From: Campylobacter concisus
GTDB taxonomy: Bacteria > Campylobacterota > Campylobacteria > Campylobacterales > Campylobacteraceae
Direction: 5' to 3'
DNA: 64,000 nt
NCBI RefSeq assembly: GCF_015230015.1
Contig: NZ_JAAKZC010000002.1
Location: 62,001-126,000 of the forward strand
The notes below the pieces were generated by a model. It worked only from the letters and a program-made list of their open reading frames with translations. It was not told the DNA's origin and did no database searches. The translations under genes were made by a program, and so were the position numbers. Each line of letters begins with the position of its first letter. Position 1 is the stretch's first letter. Of the stretch, positions 54,718 to 64,000 are shown piece after piece.

Positions 54718-55648
54718 TACCCCTTTTTTCAAATATAATTGCAATAGTTTTTGCTATGATCTTTATCTCCAGCCAAAGTGACCAGTGCTTGATGTAGTAA
54801 AGATCATACATCAGCTTTTGTTTGGCGTCATGTGTGTTTGCACCATAAGGGTAATTTACCTGTGCCCAGCCGGTGATGCCAGGGCGGACGATGTGGCGTT
54901 CATTGTAGTAAGGTATCTCTTTTTCAAAGAAATTTATCCAGTATCTTCGCTCTGGTCTTGGTCCTATTAGGTGCATCTGTCCGCAAAGCACATTTATGCA
55001 CTGCGGTATCTCATCGATGCGAGTTTTGCGCATAAATTCGCCAAATTCAAAGACCCTTTCATCGTTTTTGCTAGCAAATTTAGCCCCATCTTTTTCAGCA
55101 TCAACCACCATCGAGCGAAATTTGATACATTCAAATTCTTTGTTTCCTAGCCCAACCCTGTTTTGCAAAAAGTAAAGGCTACCAGGCGACTGCTCGTCTA
55201 TCTTTTTCTTTACGTAAAATTTAAGCACAAAAAGCATCACAAACAGCGTCGAGCAGCTTACATAGTCGATCACACGTTTTAAGACATATTCAAAGGCATT
55301 ATAAGGCTTGATGTCGTTTAGAAAGTTTAAATTTTCGCCATTTTCTGGGATATAGCACTTTTGCAGGTAAATTTCTAAAAAGCTCTCCACATTTAGAAAT
55401 TTTATTTTTTTATACTTCGTTTTAAACTGCAAAAGCGTGAGAAATCTCACTAGCTTGCCATCAACCGGTGTCGCGGTATTTAGTACGATCAGCCTTTGAT
55501 TACCTGATTTTATGAGATTTTCTAGTGCGCCTCGCAACGCCTTCGCGTCGCTATTTTTTGGGGATAGAAAATTTACCTGGCCAAATTTCTTCCTAAGCTT
55601 CTCTAGCTCGAGTTTGGTGAAAGTATATTTTTCGCCAAGGATGATCAT
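54713..55648 (-). CDS. Polyprenyl-phosphate sugar-1-phosphate transferase (short form)
   Basis: A 311-aa initiating glycosyl transferase. The C-terminal catalytic domain has the usual motifs: 'KRVIDYVSCSTLFVMLFVL' (membrane hairpin near residue 138), 'FLQNRVGLGNKEFECIKFRS' (20 residues), 'FMRKTRIDEIPQCINVL', 'MHLIGPRPERRYW' and 'RPGITGWAQVNYPYG'. It moves a sugar phosphate to undecaprenyl phosphate at the inner membrane, starting a polysaccharide or glycan chain. The N-terminal 120 residues are soluble; the four extra helices of WbaP/WcaJ-type enzymes are missing. It stands alone without glycan genes nearby. Confidence 0.85.
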   Translation of the reverse strand: MIILGEKYTFTKLELEKLRKKFGQVNFLSPKNSDAKALRGALENLIKSGNQRLIVLNTATPVDGKLVRFLTLLQFKTKYKKIKFLNVESFLEIYLQKCYIPENGENLNFLNDIKPYNAFEYVLKRVIDYVSCSTLFVMLFVLKFYVKKKIDEQSPGSLYFLQNRVGLGNKEFECIKFRSMVVDAEKDGAKFASKNDERVFEFGEFMRKTRIDEIPQCINVLCGQMHLIGPRPERRYWINFFEKEIPYYNERHIVRPGITGWAQVNYPYGANTHDAKQKLMYDLYYIKHWSLWLEIKIIAKTIAIIFEKRGI

Positions 55649-55751
55649 AGGCCTATCCCTTTATCTTTATTTTAAATTTGCATTATAAAATTCGTCTAAT
55701 TATACCCAAACGTGCTAATTGCATTTTTAAAAAAAGAGTTAAGGTTAAAAT

Positions 55752-56735
55752 ATGTCTCATAAATTTCTTGCTGTGCTTGTTTTGGCGCTGATCTGTGCCA
55801 TTTCTTTTACGCTCTCAAACACGCTTCTAGCCAAATTTCATATTAGCCCGCTCATCATCTCGATCATTCTTGGCGCCATTTTTGCAAATTTTTTTCCAAA
55901 ACAAACACAAACTATAAAATCAAGTGGCGTCGTAGCGGTCGCTGGGAAGCAAATTTTAAGGCTAGGTATCATACTTTTTGGCTTTAACATAAGCCTTAGC
56001 GAGATCACAAGTGTCGGCACTCTAGGCGTGATATACTCAGCTTTTATGGTATTTGCAACCTTTTGCTTTGCGCTTTTTGTCGCTAAAGCTTTGGGGCTTA
56101 GCAAGGATAGTGCCGTGCTCATTGGCTCAGGGGCAAGCATCTGCGGCGCAGCTGCTGTTATGGCTACTCAAAATGAGATAAAAGCGGACGCAAACAAGCT
56201 TGCTATCGCCATTTGCACTGTTGTACTCTTTGGGACTATTGGCATGTTTATCTATCCGTTTATCGCTAAATTTCTAGCTCTCACGCCTCAGCAAACTGGC
56301 TTTTTTATCGGCGGCTCACTTCACGAGGTAGCTCACGTTGTCGGAGCCTCAGCAGCATTTGATGGCGCGACAAGCAGCACCGCCCTCATCATAAAAATGC
56401 TTCGCGTCATCATGCTAGTGCCATTTTTGTTTTTGCTAAATTTCTTAAATTTAAGCCAAAATAGTGGCGGCTCAAAGCTAAAGAGCATTCCGTGGTTTGC
56501 GCTATTTTTCCTAGTGGCGATCTGCATTAGATCTTTGCCATTTTTCCCTGAAAATTTGGTGCAAATTTTTAAGCTCTTAGCTAGCATCTGCCTTTGCGTG
56601 GCGATGTGTGCTTTGGGGTTTGGGATAGATAGGAGTATATTTAAAGCGACTGGCAAAAAGCCATTTTTGTTAGCATTTTTTATATTTTTATGGCTTATTT
56701 GCTCATCGCTTGTCTTTGTTAAGACTCTTTGCTAG
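55752..56735 (+). CDS. YeiH family putative sulfate/anion exporter
   Basis: A 327-aa membrane protein of the YeiH/UPF0324 family with about ten hydrophobic helices. Typical parts are 'QILRLGIILFGFNISLSEI', 'IGSGASICGAAAVMA' near residue 125 and 'GSLHEVAHVVGASAAF' near 190. The family has been annotated as sulfate exporters in some bacteria, which is not general proof of substrate. No cysteine-degradation or sulfonate genes are adjacent. Its last 17 bases overlap the facing nadD-rsfS gene tail to tail. Confidence 0.83.
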   Translation: MSHKFLAVLVLALICAISFTLSNTLLAKFHISPLIISIILGAIFANFFPKQTQTIKSSGVVAVAGKQILRLGIILFGFNISLSEITSVGTLGVIYSAFMVFATFCFALFVAKALGLSKDSAVLIGSGASICGAAAVMATQNEIKADANKLAIAICTVVLFGTIGMFIYPFIAKFLALTPQQTGFFIGGSLHEVAHVVGASAAFDGATSSTALIIKMLRVIMLVPFLFLLNFLNLSQNSGGSKLKSIPWFALFFLVAICIRSLPFFPENLVQIFKLLASICLCVAMCALGFGIDRSIFKATGKKPFLLAFFIFLWLICSSLVFVKTLC

Positions 56736-57600
56736 TTTTTAGCTTTTGCAAAAACTCTTCGATGTTGTATTTTGCTCTATAAGCTGGGCTTAAAAGATGT
56801 ATCAAAATGTCACCAAGGTCCATCACGATCCAATCAGGCGAGCTCTCCGTGCCTATAAATTTCTCACCAAGAGGCTTTAACTCCTCTTTTAGATCCTCGC
56901 TCAGTGAATAAGCATGCCTCTCACCAAGAGTCGTAGCGATAACTACGGCTTTTACGAAATAATCATCCCCGCTCATATCAAACACTTGTATCTCTTCAGC
57001 TTTTTTTGAGTCTAAAACCTTAACTATACTTTCGGTGCGCTCTTGCATCGATCTCTCTTGCATCTTTAATCCTTGGTAAAAATTTATAATCTCATCTTTT
57101 ATCTCGCTAGGCAGCTCATCAAGCCCCTTTTGGTGCCTGATCTGCGATGAGCTAACATCCACATGCACGTCCATTTTTTGTAAATTTTGTGGAATTTCTA
57201 TATGATTGCGCTTGGCGATCACAAACTGCACTAAATTTTTTAGCTCCTCATATCCATGCCACTTATCAAGCGTAGCTAGGTGGTCCGCGCCTATTATGAG
57301 ATAAAATTTCTCTATCTTGAATTTCTCATACAAATACTTAACAGTCTCTATGGTAGGCACTGGGCGAGCTAAATTTATCTCATAGTCTGATATCTCGACC
57401 TTCTCTAGGCCGCCCCAAATTTCTCTTATCCACTTTAGGCGAAGCTCTGGCGGAGCTGAAAATTCGCTCTTAAAGGGACTTATAAAAGTTGGCATGATGA
57501 TGAGCTTGTCGATATCAAGGCCGCTTAGTGCCATTTTCACAATGCTATCGTGTCCTAAATGAACCGGATCAAAGCTCCCGCCAAAAAGTGCTAACTTCAT
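56719..57600 (-). CDS. nadD: Fusion of nicotinate-nucleotide adenylyltransferase (NadD) and ribosome silencing factor (RsfS)
   Basis: A 293-aa fusion. Residues 1-175 are NadD, which makes NaAD from NaMN and ATP: 'FGGSFDPVHLGHDSI' with the HxGH motif, 'LIIMPTFISPFK', 'LIIGADHLATLDKWHGYEEL' (20 residues) and 'SSSQIRHQKG'. Residues from about 185 are RsfS, which binds L14 and keeps ribosomal subunits apart: 'SIVKVLDSKKAEEI', 'ATTLGERHAYSL' and 'WIVMDLGDILIHLL'. In other Campylobacter these are two neighbouring genes. At the junction an in-frame ATG (57063) has AAGGA six bases upstream and would yield a separate 114-aa RsfS, so both forms may be made. It is divergent from gapA. Confidence 0.9.
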   Translation of the reverse strand: MKLALFGGSFDPVHLGHDSIVKMALSGLDIDKLIIMPTFISPFKSEFSAPPELRLKWIREIWGGLEKVEISDYEINLARPVPTIETVKYLYEKFKIEKFYLIIGADHLATLDKWHGYEELKNLVQFVIAKRNHIEIPQNLQKMDVHVDVSSSQIRHQKGLDELPSEIKDEIINFYQGLKMQERSMQERTESIVKVLDSKKAEEIQVFDMSGDDYFVKAVVIATTLGERHAYSLSEDLKEELKPLGEKFIGTESSPDWIVMDLGDILIHLLSPAYRAKYNIEEFLQKLKTSKES

Positions 57601-57679
57601 CTATTAAAGTGCCTTGTTTATATTTGTTTTAAAATTCTTTTTTGTAGAATTAGGCGTAATTATATCAAAAGGAGCTAAG

Positions 57680-58678
57680 ATGTCAGTTAAAGTAGCAATA
57701 AACGGCTTTGGGCGTATCGGTAGGTGTGCTGCGCGTATTATTTTAGAGCGAGATGATGTTGAGCTTGTCGCTATTAACGACACCGCAACAAGGGATATGA
57801 CGAGGTATTTGCTCAAATACGACAGCGTGCATGGCGAATTTAAGCAAGACGTTAAGGTGATAAGCGACGATTTTATAGAAGTAAATGGCAAAAAGATAAG
57901 AGTTTTTTCTACAAGAGATTTAAACGAGCTTAGCTACGCAGACTACGGCGTGGACGTAGTTTTAGAGTGCACTGGCAAGTTTTTAACCACTGAAAAATGT
58001 GAGCCTTATCTTGCTCGCGGCGTCAAAAAAGTCGTCATGAGCGCTCCTGCAAAAGATGATACTGCTACATTTGTAGTCGGCGTAAACGACGATAAATACG
58101 CAGGCGAAGCGATCGTTTCAAATGCAAGCTGCACTACAAACGGCCTAGCTCCAGTAGCAAAGGTGCTAAACGATAAATTTGGCATCGTAAAAGGGCTTAT
58201 GACTACGATCCACGCATATACAAATGGCCAGAGCCTAGTTGATGTAAAAGCTAAAGACTTCCGCCGCTCACGCGCAGCAGCACTAAATATCGGACCTACG
58301 ACCACAGGAGCTGCAAAAGCGATCGCTAAAGTACTTCCAGAGCTAAGCGGCAAGTTGCACGGCCAAGCAGTGCGCGTGCCAGTGGCAAACGTATCAATGG
58401 TCGATCTAACGGCGGTTTTAAAAAGACCAGCTAGCAAAGAGGAGATAAACGAGGCGTTTAGAGCGGCTGCGGAGTCAAATTTAAAGGGAATTTTATTTGT
58501 CGATGACGACTACAGAGTTAGCAGCGACTTTTGCACAAGCACCTTTAGCAGCATCGTAGCGAGCGACACTACGCAGGTCATCGCTGATGATATGGTGAAG
58601 GTCTTTGCGTGGTACGACAACGAGTGGGGCTACTCAACAAGGCTTGTAGATCTTGCTAAGATCGTGGCTACAAAGTAA
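57680..58678 (+). CDS. gapA: Glyceraldehyde-3-phosphate dehydrogenase
   Basis: A 332-aa NAD(P)-dependent enzyme of glycolysis/gluconeogenesis. The Rossmann motif 'AINGFGRIGRCAARI' is at the N-terminus, the catalytic cysteine in 'SNASCTTNGLAPVAK' near residue 152, 'RAAALNIGPTTTGAAKA' near 195 and 'WYDNEWGYSTRLVDL' near the C-terminus. The ATG at 57680 has AAAAGGAG upstream; an in-frame ATG 22 codons earlier gives a hydrophobic, non-family extension and is rejected. It is the first gene of gapA-pgk-tpiA. Confidence 0.96.
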   Translation: MSVKVAINGFGRIGRCAARIILERDDVELVAINDTATRDMTRYLLKYDSVHGEFKQDVKVISDDFIEVNGKKIRVFSTRDLNELSYADYGVDVVLECTGKFLTTEKCEPYLARGVKKVVMSAPAKDDTATFVVGVNDDKYAGEAIVSNASCTTNGLAPVAKVLNDKFGIVKGLMTTIHAYTNGQSLVDVKAKDFRRSRAAALNIGPTTTGAAKAIAKVLPELSGKLHGQAVRVPVANVSMVDLTAVLKRPASKEEINEAFRAAAESNLKGILFVDDDYRVSSDFCTSTFSSIVASDTTQVIADDMVKVFAWYDNEWGYSTRLVDLAKIVATK

Positions 58679-58694
58679 ATTTAAAGGGTAAAAA

Positions 58695-59894
58695 ATGAGT
58701 GATATTTTATCGATCAACGACCTTGAGCTAAACGGCGCAAAAGTCTTTATAAGGTGCGATTTTAACGTGCCTATGGACGAGTTTTTAAACATCACTGATG
58801 ACCGCAGGATCCGCTCAGCGATACCAACTATCCGCTACTGCCTAGATAACGGCTGCAGCGTGGTTTTGGCTAGCCATCTTGGACGCCCAAAAAATGGTTA
58901 CGAGGAGAAATTTTCACTTCAAGGCGTAGCAAAAAGGCTATCAAGACTTCTTGATAGGGAGGTGATATTTGCTGAAGATGTGATCGGAAATGACGCTAAA
59001 ACAAAGGCTGAGGCGCTAAAGCCAGGCGAAATTTTGATGATAGAAAATTTGCGCTTTGAAAAGGGCGAGACAAAAAATGATGAAAATTTAGCAAAAGAGC
59101 TTTCAGAATTTGGCGAATTTTACATAAACGACGCATTTGGCGTTTGCCACAGGGCTCACGCATCGGTTGAGGCGATCACTAAATTTTACGATGAAAAGCA
59201 TAAAGCGGCGGGATTTTTACTACAAAAGGAGATAAATTTCGCTCAAAATTTGATAAAACATCCGTCACGTCCATTTGTCGCAGTTGTTGGCGGTAGCAAG
59301 GTGAGCGGCAAGCTTCAAGCATTGCATAACCTTCTGCCACGTGTTGATAAGCTTATAATAGGCGGTGGCATGGCATTTACATTTTTAAAATCACTTGGCG
59401 AAAACATCGGAAATTCGCTCCTTGAAGAAGAGCTCATCGAAGATGCAAGGCAAATTTTACAAAAAGGCAAAGAGCTAGGAGTGAAAATTTATCTGCCAGT
59501 GGATGTCGTCGCTGCTCAGACATTTTCAGCTGAAAGTGCCGTAAAATACGTCCCAGCTCAAGAGATTCCAAACGGCTGGATGGGGCTTGACATAGGACCA
59601 GCGTCCATTAGACTATTTAAAGAGGTCATCGCAGATGCGCAGACTATCTGGTGGAACGGACCTATGGGCGTTTTTGAGATGGATAAATTTAGCAAAGGCA
59701 GCATCAAAATGAGTCACGCTATCATTGACACTCACGCGACAACCGTTGTTGGCGGCGGTGATACGGCTGACGTGGTCGAGCGCGCAGGCGACGCTGATGA
59801 GATGACATTTATCTCAACTGGCGGTGGTGCTAGCTTGGAGCTAATAGAAGGCAAAGAGCTGCCTGGCATAAAACCGCTTAGAAAAGAGGAGTAG
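58695..59894 (+). CDS. pgk: Phosphoglycerate kinase
   Basis: A 399-aa kinase that moves phosphate between 1,3-bisphosphoglycerate and ADP. It shows '[14 protein letters not shown]', '[20 protein letters not shown]' (20 residues), '[15 protein letters not shown]', '[16 protein letters not shown]', '[14 protein letters not shown]' and the nucleotide loop '[15 protein letters not shown]'. It follows gapA by 16 bases and tpiA starts three bases after its stop. Confidence 0.96.
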   Translation: MSDILSINDLELNGAKVFIRCDFNVPMDEFLNITDDRRIRSAIPTIRYCLDNGCSVVLASHLGRPKNGYEEKFSLQGVAKRLSRLLDREVIFAEDVIGNDAKTKAEALKPGEILMIENLRFEKGETKNDENLAKELSEFGEFYINDAFGVCHRAHASVEAITKFYDEKHKAAGFLLQKEINFAQNLIKHPSRPFVAVVGGSKVSGKLQALHNLLPRVDKLIIGGGMAFTFLKSLGENIGNSLLEEELIEDARQILQKGKELGVKIYLPVDVVAAQTFSAESAVKYVPAQEIPNGWMGLDIGPASIRLFKEVIADAQTIWWNGPMGVFEMDKFSKGSIKMSHAIIDTHATTVVGGGDTADVVERAGDADEMTFISTGGGASLELIEGKELPGIKPLRKEE

Positions 59895-59897
59895 GTC

Positions 59898-60581
59898 TTG
59901 AAATTTCTAGCGAATTTAAAGTGCAACCACACAAGAGAGAGCTTTAGAGAGTACGCAAAAATTTTAGACGCAAATTTAAGCGCAAATGACGATGTGAGCG
60001 TATTTGCGCCAGCTAGTGCCTTTGATGAAAAAAGGCATATGTTTAGGCTTGGGACGCAGAATTTCTATCCGTGCGAGAGCGGGGCATTTACCGGCGAGAT
60101 CGGCAAGGCGATGCTTGATGAGTTTGGCATCAAAGATGTGCTGATCGGCCACTCTGAGAGGCGTGAAATTTTAAAAGAGAGCGAGGAGTTTTTGCGAGCG
60201 AAATTTGACTTTGCCGCAAAAAATGGTTGGAACGTGATCTACTGCATCGGCGAAAATTTAAGCACAAATGAAAGCGGAGCGACCAAAGAATTTCTAAGTC
60301 GCCAGCTTGAAAATATCGACATTGGCTATAAAAATCTAGTCATCGCCTACGAGCCGATCTGGGCGATAGGAACTGGCAAGAGCGCTAGCATAGAGCAGAT
60401 AGATGAGGTGCTAAGTTTTTTAAAGACAAAGGCAAACGTGCCGCTACTTTACGGCGGAAGCGTCAATGCAGCAAACATCGCTGATATCGCAGGTATAAAG
60501 AGCTGCGATGGGGTGCTAGTAGGCACAGCCAGCTGGGATGCGAATAATTTTCTAGGGCTTATTAACGCGGCATCTCGCTGA
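59898..60581 (+). CDS. tpiA: Triosephosphate isomerase
   Basis: A 227-aa TIM-barrel enzyme interconverting dihydroxyacetone phosphate and glyceraldehyde-3-phosphate. Motifs: 'FLANLKCNHTRESF' with the substrate Asn/Lys, 'VLIGHSERREIL' with the electrophilic His, 'IAYEPIWAIGTGKSAS' with the catalytic Glu, and 'LLYGGSVNAANI'. The start is TTG with GAGGAG upstream. The protein is about 25 residues shorter than the common 250-aa form, as usual in epsilonproteobacteria. Confidence 0.95.
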   Translation: MKFLANLKCNHTRESFREYAKILDANLSANDDVSVFAPASAFDEKRHMFRLGTQNFYPCESGAFTGEIGKAMLDEFGIKDVLIGHSERREILKESEEFLRAKFDFAAKNGWNVIYCIGENLSTNESGATKEFLSRQLENIDIGYKNLVIAYEPIWAIGTGKSASIEQIDEVLSFLKTKANVPLLYGGSVNAANIADIAGIKSCDGVLVGTASWDANNFLGLINAASR

Positions 60582-60582
60582 T

Positions 60583-60667
60583 AAATTTAAACGATCTTGC
60601 AAATTTCACCCTGTGACAGGCTATCTGCCTAGTCTGGGATGAAATTTGCTGCGAAACATTTAAATTT
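60583..60667. other. Nested long hairpin between tpiA and fabI
   Basis: Three nested inverted repeats share one centre. The outer is AAATTTAAA/TTTAAATTT (60583-60591 with 60659-60667). The middle is GCAAATTTCA/TGAAATTTGC (60599-60608 with 60640-60649). The inner stem has CCC/GGG and AGGC-TATCT-GCCT with GAC/GTC around it. The whole could fold as an RNA hairpin of about 85 bases. No T-run follows, so a simple terminator is doubtful. Confidence 0.6.
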
Positions 60668-60695
60668 ACCTAGCGATATATCCGCTTGTTGGTTT

Positions 60696-61616
<921 letters not shown>

Positions 61617-61630
61617 CTTACTGATATAAA

Positions 61631-61652
61631 TTTGGCGGGGCGGCTCGCCAAA
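61631..61652 (+). terminator. Terminator after fabI
   Basis: TTTGGCG and CGCCAAA form a stem around GGGCGGCT, followed by TTCTTCTTTT, starting 15 bases after the fabI stop codon. Confidence 0.8.
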
Positions 61653-61694
61653 TTCTTCTTTTAAATTTCACCAAATTTATCGCAAGGACAGAAA

Positions 61695-61829
61695 ATGAGA
61701 ACTTTGGACGAGCTTATAGAAGTAAATGAGCCAGGCTGGGCGCTGATAGACGAGTGGCTAAAAGATATGAAAAAAGATGGCGTTAATATTGATGAGTATT
61801 TTGATTCTTTGTTTAAGGGCGAGAAATAG
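61695..61829 (+). CDS. Small protein, DUF2625 N-terminus-like (44 aa)
   Basis: A 44-aa acidic protein starting 'MRTLDELIEVNEPGWALIDE' and ending 'DEYFDSLFKGEK'. The ATG is preceded by AAGGACAGAAA, a good ribosome site. The first half resembles the N-terminus of the much longer DUF2625 proteins, from memory, so this may be a remnant or a stand-alone short form. It follows fabI after a terminator and precedes the facing dnaJ. Confidence 0.55.
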   Translation: MRTLDELIEVNEPGWALIDEWLKDMKKDGVNIDEYFDSLFKGEK

Positions 61830-61955
61830 GGTTTTGTAAATTTTTTACTTTTTTACAAATTTTAAAATTTGTGTGAAATTTACTTGTAAAAATTAGGATA
61901 TAAAATTTATTTTGAAAGAATTTGTGACGCCAAATTTCACGCCACAAATTTAAAT

Positions 61956-63098
61956 TTATTTTTTCTTTTTGCCTTTTGGCTCGTCTCCTTTAAACCAGCT
62001 TTTTATCTTGTCAAAGACGCTTTCATCGGTGCTTGACTTGCCTGAAACTATGCCAAAACTAGCTTGAAGTTTGTTTAAAAGCTCTTTTTGTTCGTCGCTT
62101 AGTTTATCAGGCGTTTGGATAGAAATTTGAGCTACAAGTCTGCCTTTTTTGCGTGAATTTACGCCCTTGATACCCTCATTTTCAAAGATAAATTGCTGTT
62201 TATCTTTCGCACCAACTGGCAGTTTTAGCTCTGCTTCACCGCGAAGTGTTGGGATTTTTATACTCTCGCCAAGAACAGCTTGGGTAAAAAATACTGGAAT
62301 TTCTATATAAACGTCGTCATTGTGGCGGATAAAGTGCTTGTCGTCTTTTACATTTATGCTCACATAAAGATCGCCTTGAACGCCGTTTGCACCGATGTTG
62401 CCTTTACCAGCGACCCTCATCCTCATGCCACTATCAACGCCCTCTGGGATCGTGATCTTGACGCTTTGCTCTTTGATTTTATAAGCTTTTGCGTTGCAAT
62501 CAGGGCATGGCTCGCTTATCACTTCGCCAGATCCGTGGCAGTATGGGCACTCTTGAACGATATTCATAAAGCCATTTCCACGCGTGATCCTGCCGCTTCC
62601 GCCGCAGTGCTGGCAAGTTTTGTTTTTGCCGTCTTTGCTACCTGTGGCGTTGCATGTTGGGCAAGGCACTTTTTGATCAAATTTGATCTCTTTTTCACAG
62701 CCAAAAACAGCTTCGTTAAACTCTAAATTTATAGGAATTTCAAGGTCGGCCGAATACTTTTCAGCTCGTCTTTTTCTCTGTCTAGAGCCACCACCAAAAC
62801 CGCCTCCAAAAAACGAGTCAAAAATGTCTGAAAGATCAAAATCAGCGCTAAATCCGCCCCCACTGCCAAATCTGCCCTCAAGCCCTTCTTTGCCGTATCT
62901 GTCGTAGATAGAGCGTTTTTGCTCGTCGCTTAAAACCTGATAGGCTTCGTTTATCTGTTTAAATTTCTGCTCAGCCTCTTTGTCGCCAGCATTTCTGTCT
63001 GGGTGGTACTTTAGTGCGAGCTTTCTAAAGGCTTTTTTTATCTCGTCGCCACTTGCATTTCTTGAAATTTCAAGGATCTCGTAATAATCAAACTCCAC
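61956..63098 (-). CDS. dnaJ: Chaperone protein DnaJ
   Basis: A 380-aa type I Hsp40 that works with DnaK and GrpE. The J domain has '[17 protein letters not shown]' with the HPD near residues 33-35. A Gly/Phe-rich segment follows ('[20 protein letters not shown]', 20 residues). The zinc region has four CxxCxxxG-type repeats ('CPTCNATG', 'CQHCGGSG', 'CPYCHGSG', 'CPDCNAKA'). The C-terminal substrate-binding domains follow. The start is GTG preceded by AAGGA. It is divergent from racR, the same arrangement as in C. jejuni. Confidence 0.96.
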   Translation of the reverse strand: MEFDYYEILEISRNASGDEIKKAFRKLALKYHPDRNAGDKEAEQKFKQINEAYQVLSDEQKRSIYDRYGKEGLEGRFGSGGGFSADFDLSDIFDSFFGGGFGGGSRQRKRRAEKYSADLEIPINLEFNEAVFGCEKEIKFDQKVPCPTCNATGSKDGKNKTCQHCGGSGRITRGNGFMNIVQECPYCHGSGEVISEPCPDCNAKAYKIKEQSVKITIPEGVDSGMRMRVAGKGNIGANGVQGDLYVSINVKDDKHFIRHNDDVYIEIPVFFTQAVLGESIKIPTLRGEAELKLPVGAKDKQQFIFENEGIKGVNSRKKGRLVAQISIQTPDKLSDEQKELLNKLQASFGIVSGKSSTDESVFDKIKSWFKGDEPKGKKKK

Positions 63099-63184
63099 AT
63101 TTTTCCTTGTTCATTAAGCTTATTTTAAATGCGAGATTTTATCCAAAAAAGTTTAAATTTAAAAAAGAATTTACATTTTTGCCG

Positions 63185-63190
63185 TATAAT
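63185..63190 (+). promoter_or_regulatory. -10 box for racRS
   Basis: TATAAT (context GCCGTATAATCTC) lies 33 bases upstream of the racR ATG, in the 124-base spacer shared with divergent dnaJ. Confidence 0.6.
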
Positions 63191-63222
63191 CTCTAACTAT
63201 TTTTAGTCAAAAGGAAAAAATT

Positions 63223-63894
63223 ATGATTAATGTTTTAATGATCGAAGACGATCCAGAATTTGCACAAATTTTATCTGAATATCTTGATAGCTTTAATATA
63301 AAAGTGACTAACTTTGAAGACCCATATCTAGGCCTAAGCGCAGGGATAAAAAACTATGACCTGCTCATACTTGACCTTACTTTGCCAGGCATAGACGGCC
63401 TTGAAGTTTGCAAAGAAATTCGCCAAAAATACGACATACCTATCATTATAAGCTCAGCTCGCAGTGACATCAGTGACAAGGTAGTTGGACTTCAGCTTGG
63501 AGCGGACGACTACCTGCCAAAGCCATACGATCCAAAAGAGATGTATGCTCGTATCACAAGCCTTATTAGAAGATATAAAAAGACAAACGAAGTGCAAGAA
63601 GAGGTCGTTGATAGCGCATTTAGGATAGACGACAAGCGCCATGAAATTTACTTTAATAATGAAGCCCTTGCTCTAACACCTGCTGAGTATGAAATTTTAA
63701 CCTATCTCATCAAACAGCACAGCTTTTCAGTATCTCGCGAGCAGCTAGTTTATAACTGCAAGAGCCTAAAAGATAAGGACTCAAAGAGCCTAGATGTCAT
63801 CATTGGACGCCTTAGAACGAAGATCGGCGATAGCTCAAAAGCGCCAAAACATATATTTTCAGTTAGAGGCATAGGATATAAACTTATCGGATGA
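63223..63894 (+). CDS. racR: OmpR-type response regulator RacR
   Basis: A 223-aa two-component regulator. The receiver has acidic residues in 'VLMIEDDPEF', the phosphorylated Asp in 'DLLILDLTLPGIDGLEVCKE' (20 residues; Asp near 51) and Lys in 'DDYLPKPYDPKEM'. The OmpR-type winged helix follows from about residue 130 ('LALTPAEYEILTYLIKQ', 'SLDVIIGRLRTKIGD', 'SVRGIGYKLIG'). The gene is divergent from dnaJ as is racR in C. jejuni, a regulator tied to temperature-dependent growth and fumarate/aspartate metabolism there. Orthology rests on that context. The stop overlaps the kinase start (ATGA). Confidence 0.88.
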   Translation: MINVLMIEDDPEFAQILSEYLDSFNIKVTNFEDPYLGLSAGIKNYDLLILDLTLPGIDGLEVCKEIRQKYDIPIIISSARSDISDKVVGLQLGADDYLPKPYDPKEMYARITSLIRRYKKTNEVQEEVVDSAFRIDDKRHEIYFNNEALALTPAEYEILTYLIKQHSFSVSREQLVYNCKSLKDKDSKSLDVIIGRLRTKIGDSSKAPKHIFSVRGIGYKLIG

Positions 63895-64000
63895 AATACT
63901 CCATAACCACCAAGATAACTATCATCTTTGCCATCGCTTTCTCGCTGATGTGCTTGCTTTTTGTGACATTTGCAAACATTCAGCAAGAAAGTGCCCTTGA
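63891..64000 (+). CDS. racS: Sensor histidine kinase RacS (partial N-terminus)
   Basis: The first 36 codons of a gene that starts on the racR stop (ATGA) and runs off the window. The visible part is 'MKYSITTKITIIFAIAFSLM' followed by 'CLLFVTFANIQQESAL', a short cytoplasmic start and first membrane helix, as expected for a sensor kinase. The kinase identity is inferred from pairing with racR. Confidence 0.75.
   Translation, partial: MKYSITTKITIIFAIAFSLMCLLFVTFANIQQESAL

Overview
This window is chromosomal DNA of a Campylobacter, most likely of the C. concisus group. I infer this from Campylobacter-type gene neighbourhoods (gatC-cvpA-fur; tsf-ABC ATPase-fliR-acidic protein-gmk-tatA-argS; nadD/gapA-pgk-tpiA-fabI; dnaJ/racRS), from AAATTT-rich spacers, and from the respiratory gene set. 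No sequence search was run, so gene and species identity rest on recognised motifs and remembered gene order.

Layout. Positions 1-5.6 kb: fur (partial), a CvpA-family protein, a PilT-type ATPase and gatC on the minus strand. Divergent from these is an overlapping plus-strand series: TPR/YfgM-like membrane protein, beta-propeller lipoprotein, small hypothetical, coaX, hisG. A small zinc-ribbon protein follows. Positions 6.3-19.3 kb form a formate/tungsten/selenium region. It holds a cysteine-desulfurase-like enzyme, a small conserved protein, a ModE-like regulator, fdhD, fdhB, a selenocysteine-containing fdhA, a small Tat-signal protein, a TorD-like chaperone, the tungstate transporter tupABC, and a second selenocysteine formate dehydrogenase (fdhF). 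A palindrome, ATATGC-N7-GCATAT, lies upstream of three of these transcription units, and a related element sits in the tupA/tupB promoter region. This suggests one regulon. Positions 19.4-21 kb: two decayed integrase copies next to tRNA-Ser(GCT) and tRNA-Phe(GAA).

Positions 21-34.3 kb hold three tandem related genes for very large to medium surface proteins (1596, 1964 and 677 aa). Each has an N-terminal retention-module-like segment, a shared 'GLDxDMWF' plus PA14-like lectin segment, and a C-terminal module resembling type I secretion targets. The two large ones also carry Ig-like repeats containing EF-hand loops. The C-terminal module is present three times in the largest protein. No type I exporter lies in the window.

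Positions 34.4-64 kb are mostly housekeeping: murD, an unknown gene and mraY; gpmI; fabG-acpP-fabF-accA; a CbrC and DUF1963 pair; ribE-pgeF-hypothetical-iadA; rpsB-tsf and the fliR/gmk/tatA/argS run; a sugar transferase; a YeiH-type transporter; a NadD-RsfS fusion with a plausible internal start for RsfS; gapA-pgk-tpiA; a spacer full of hairpins; fabI; a 44-aa protein; dnaJ; and racR with the start of racS.

The points most worth following up are the shared palindrome regulon, the tandem surface-protein cluster with its triplicated export module, the NadD-RsfS fusion, and the structured tpiA-fabI spacer.
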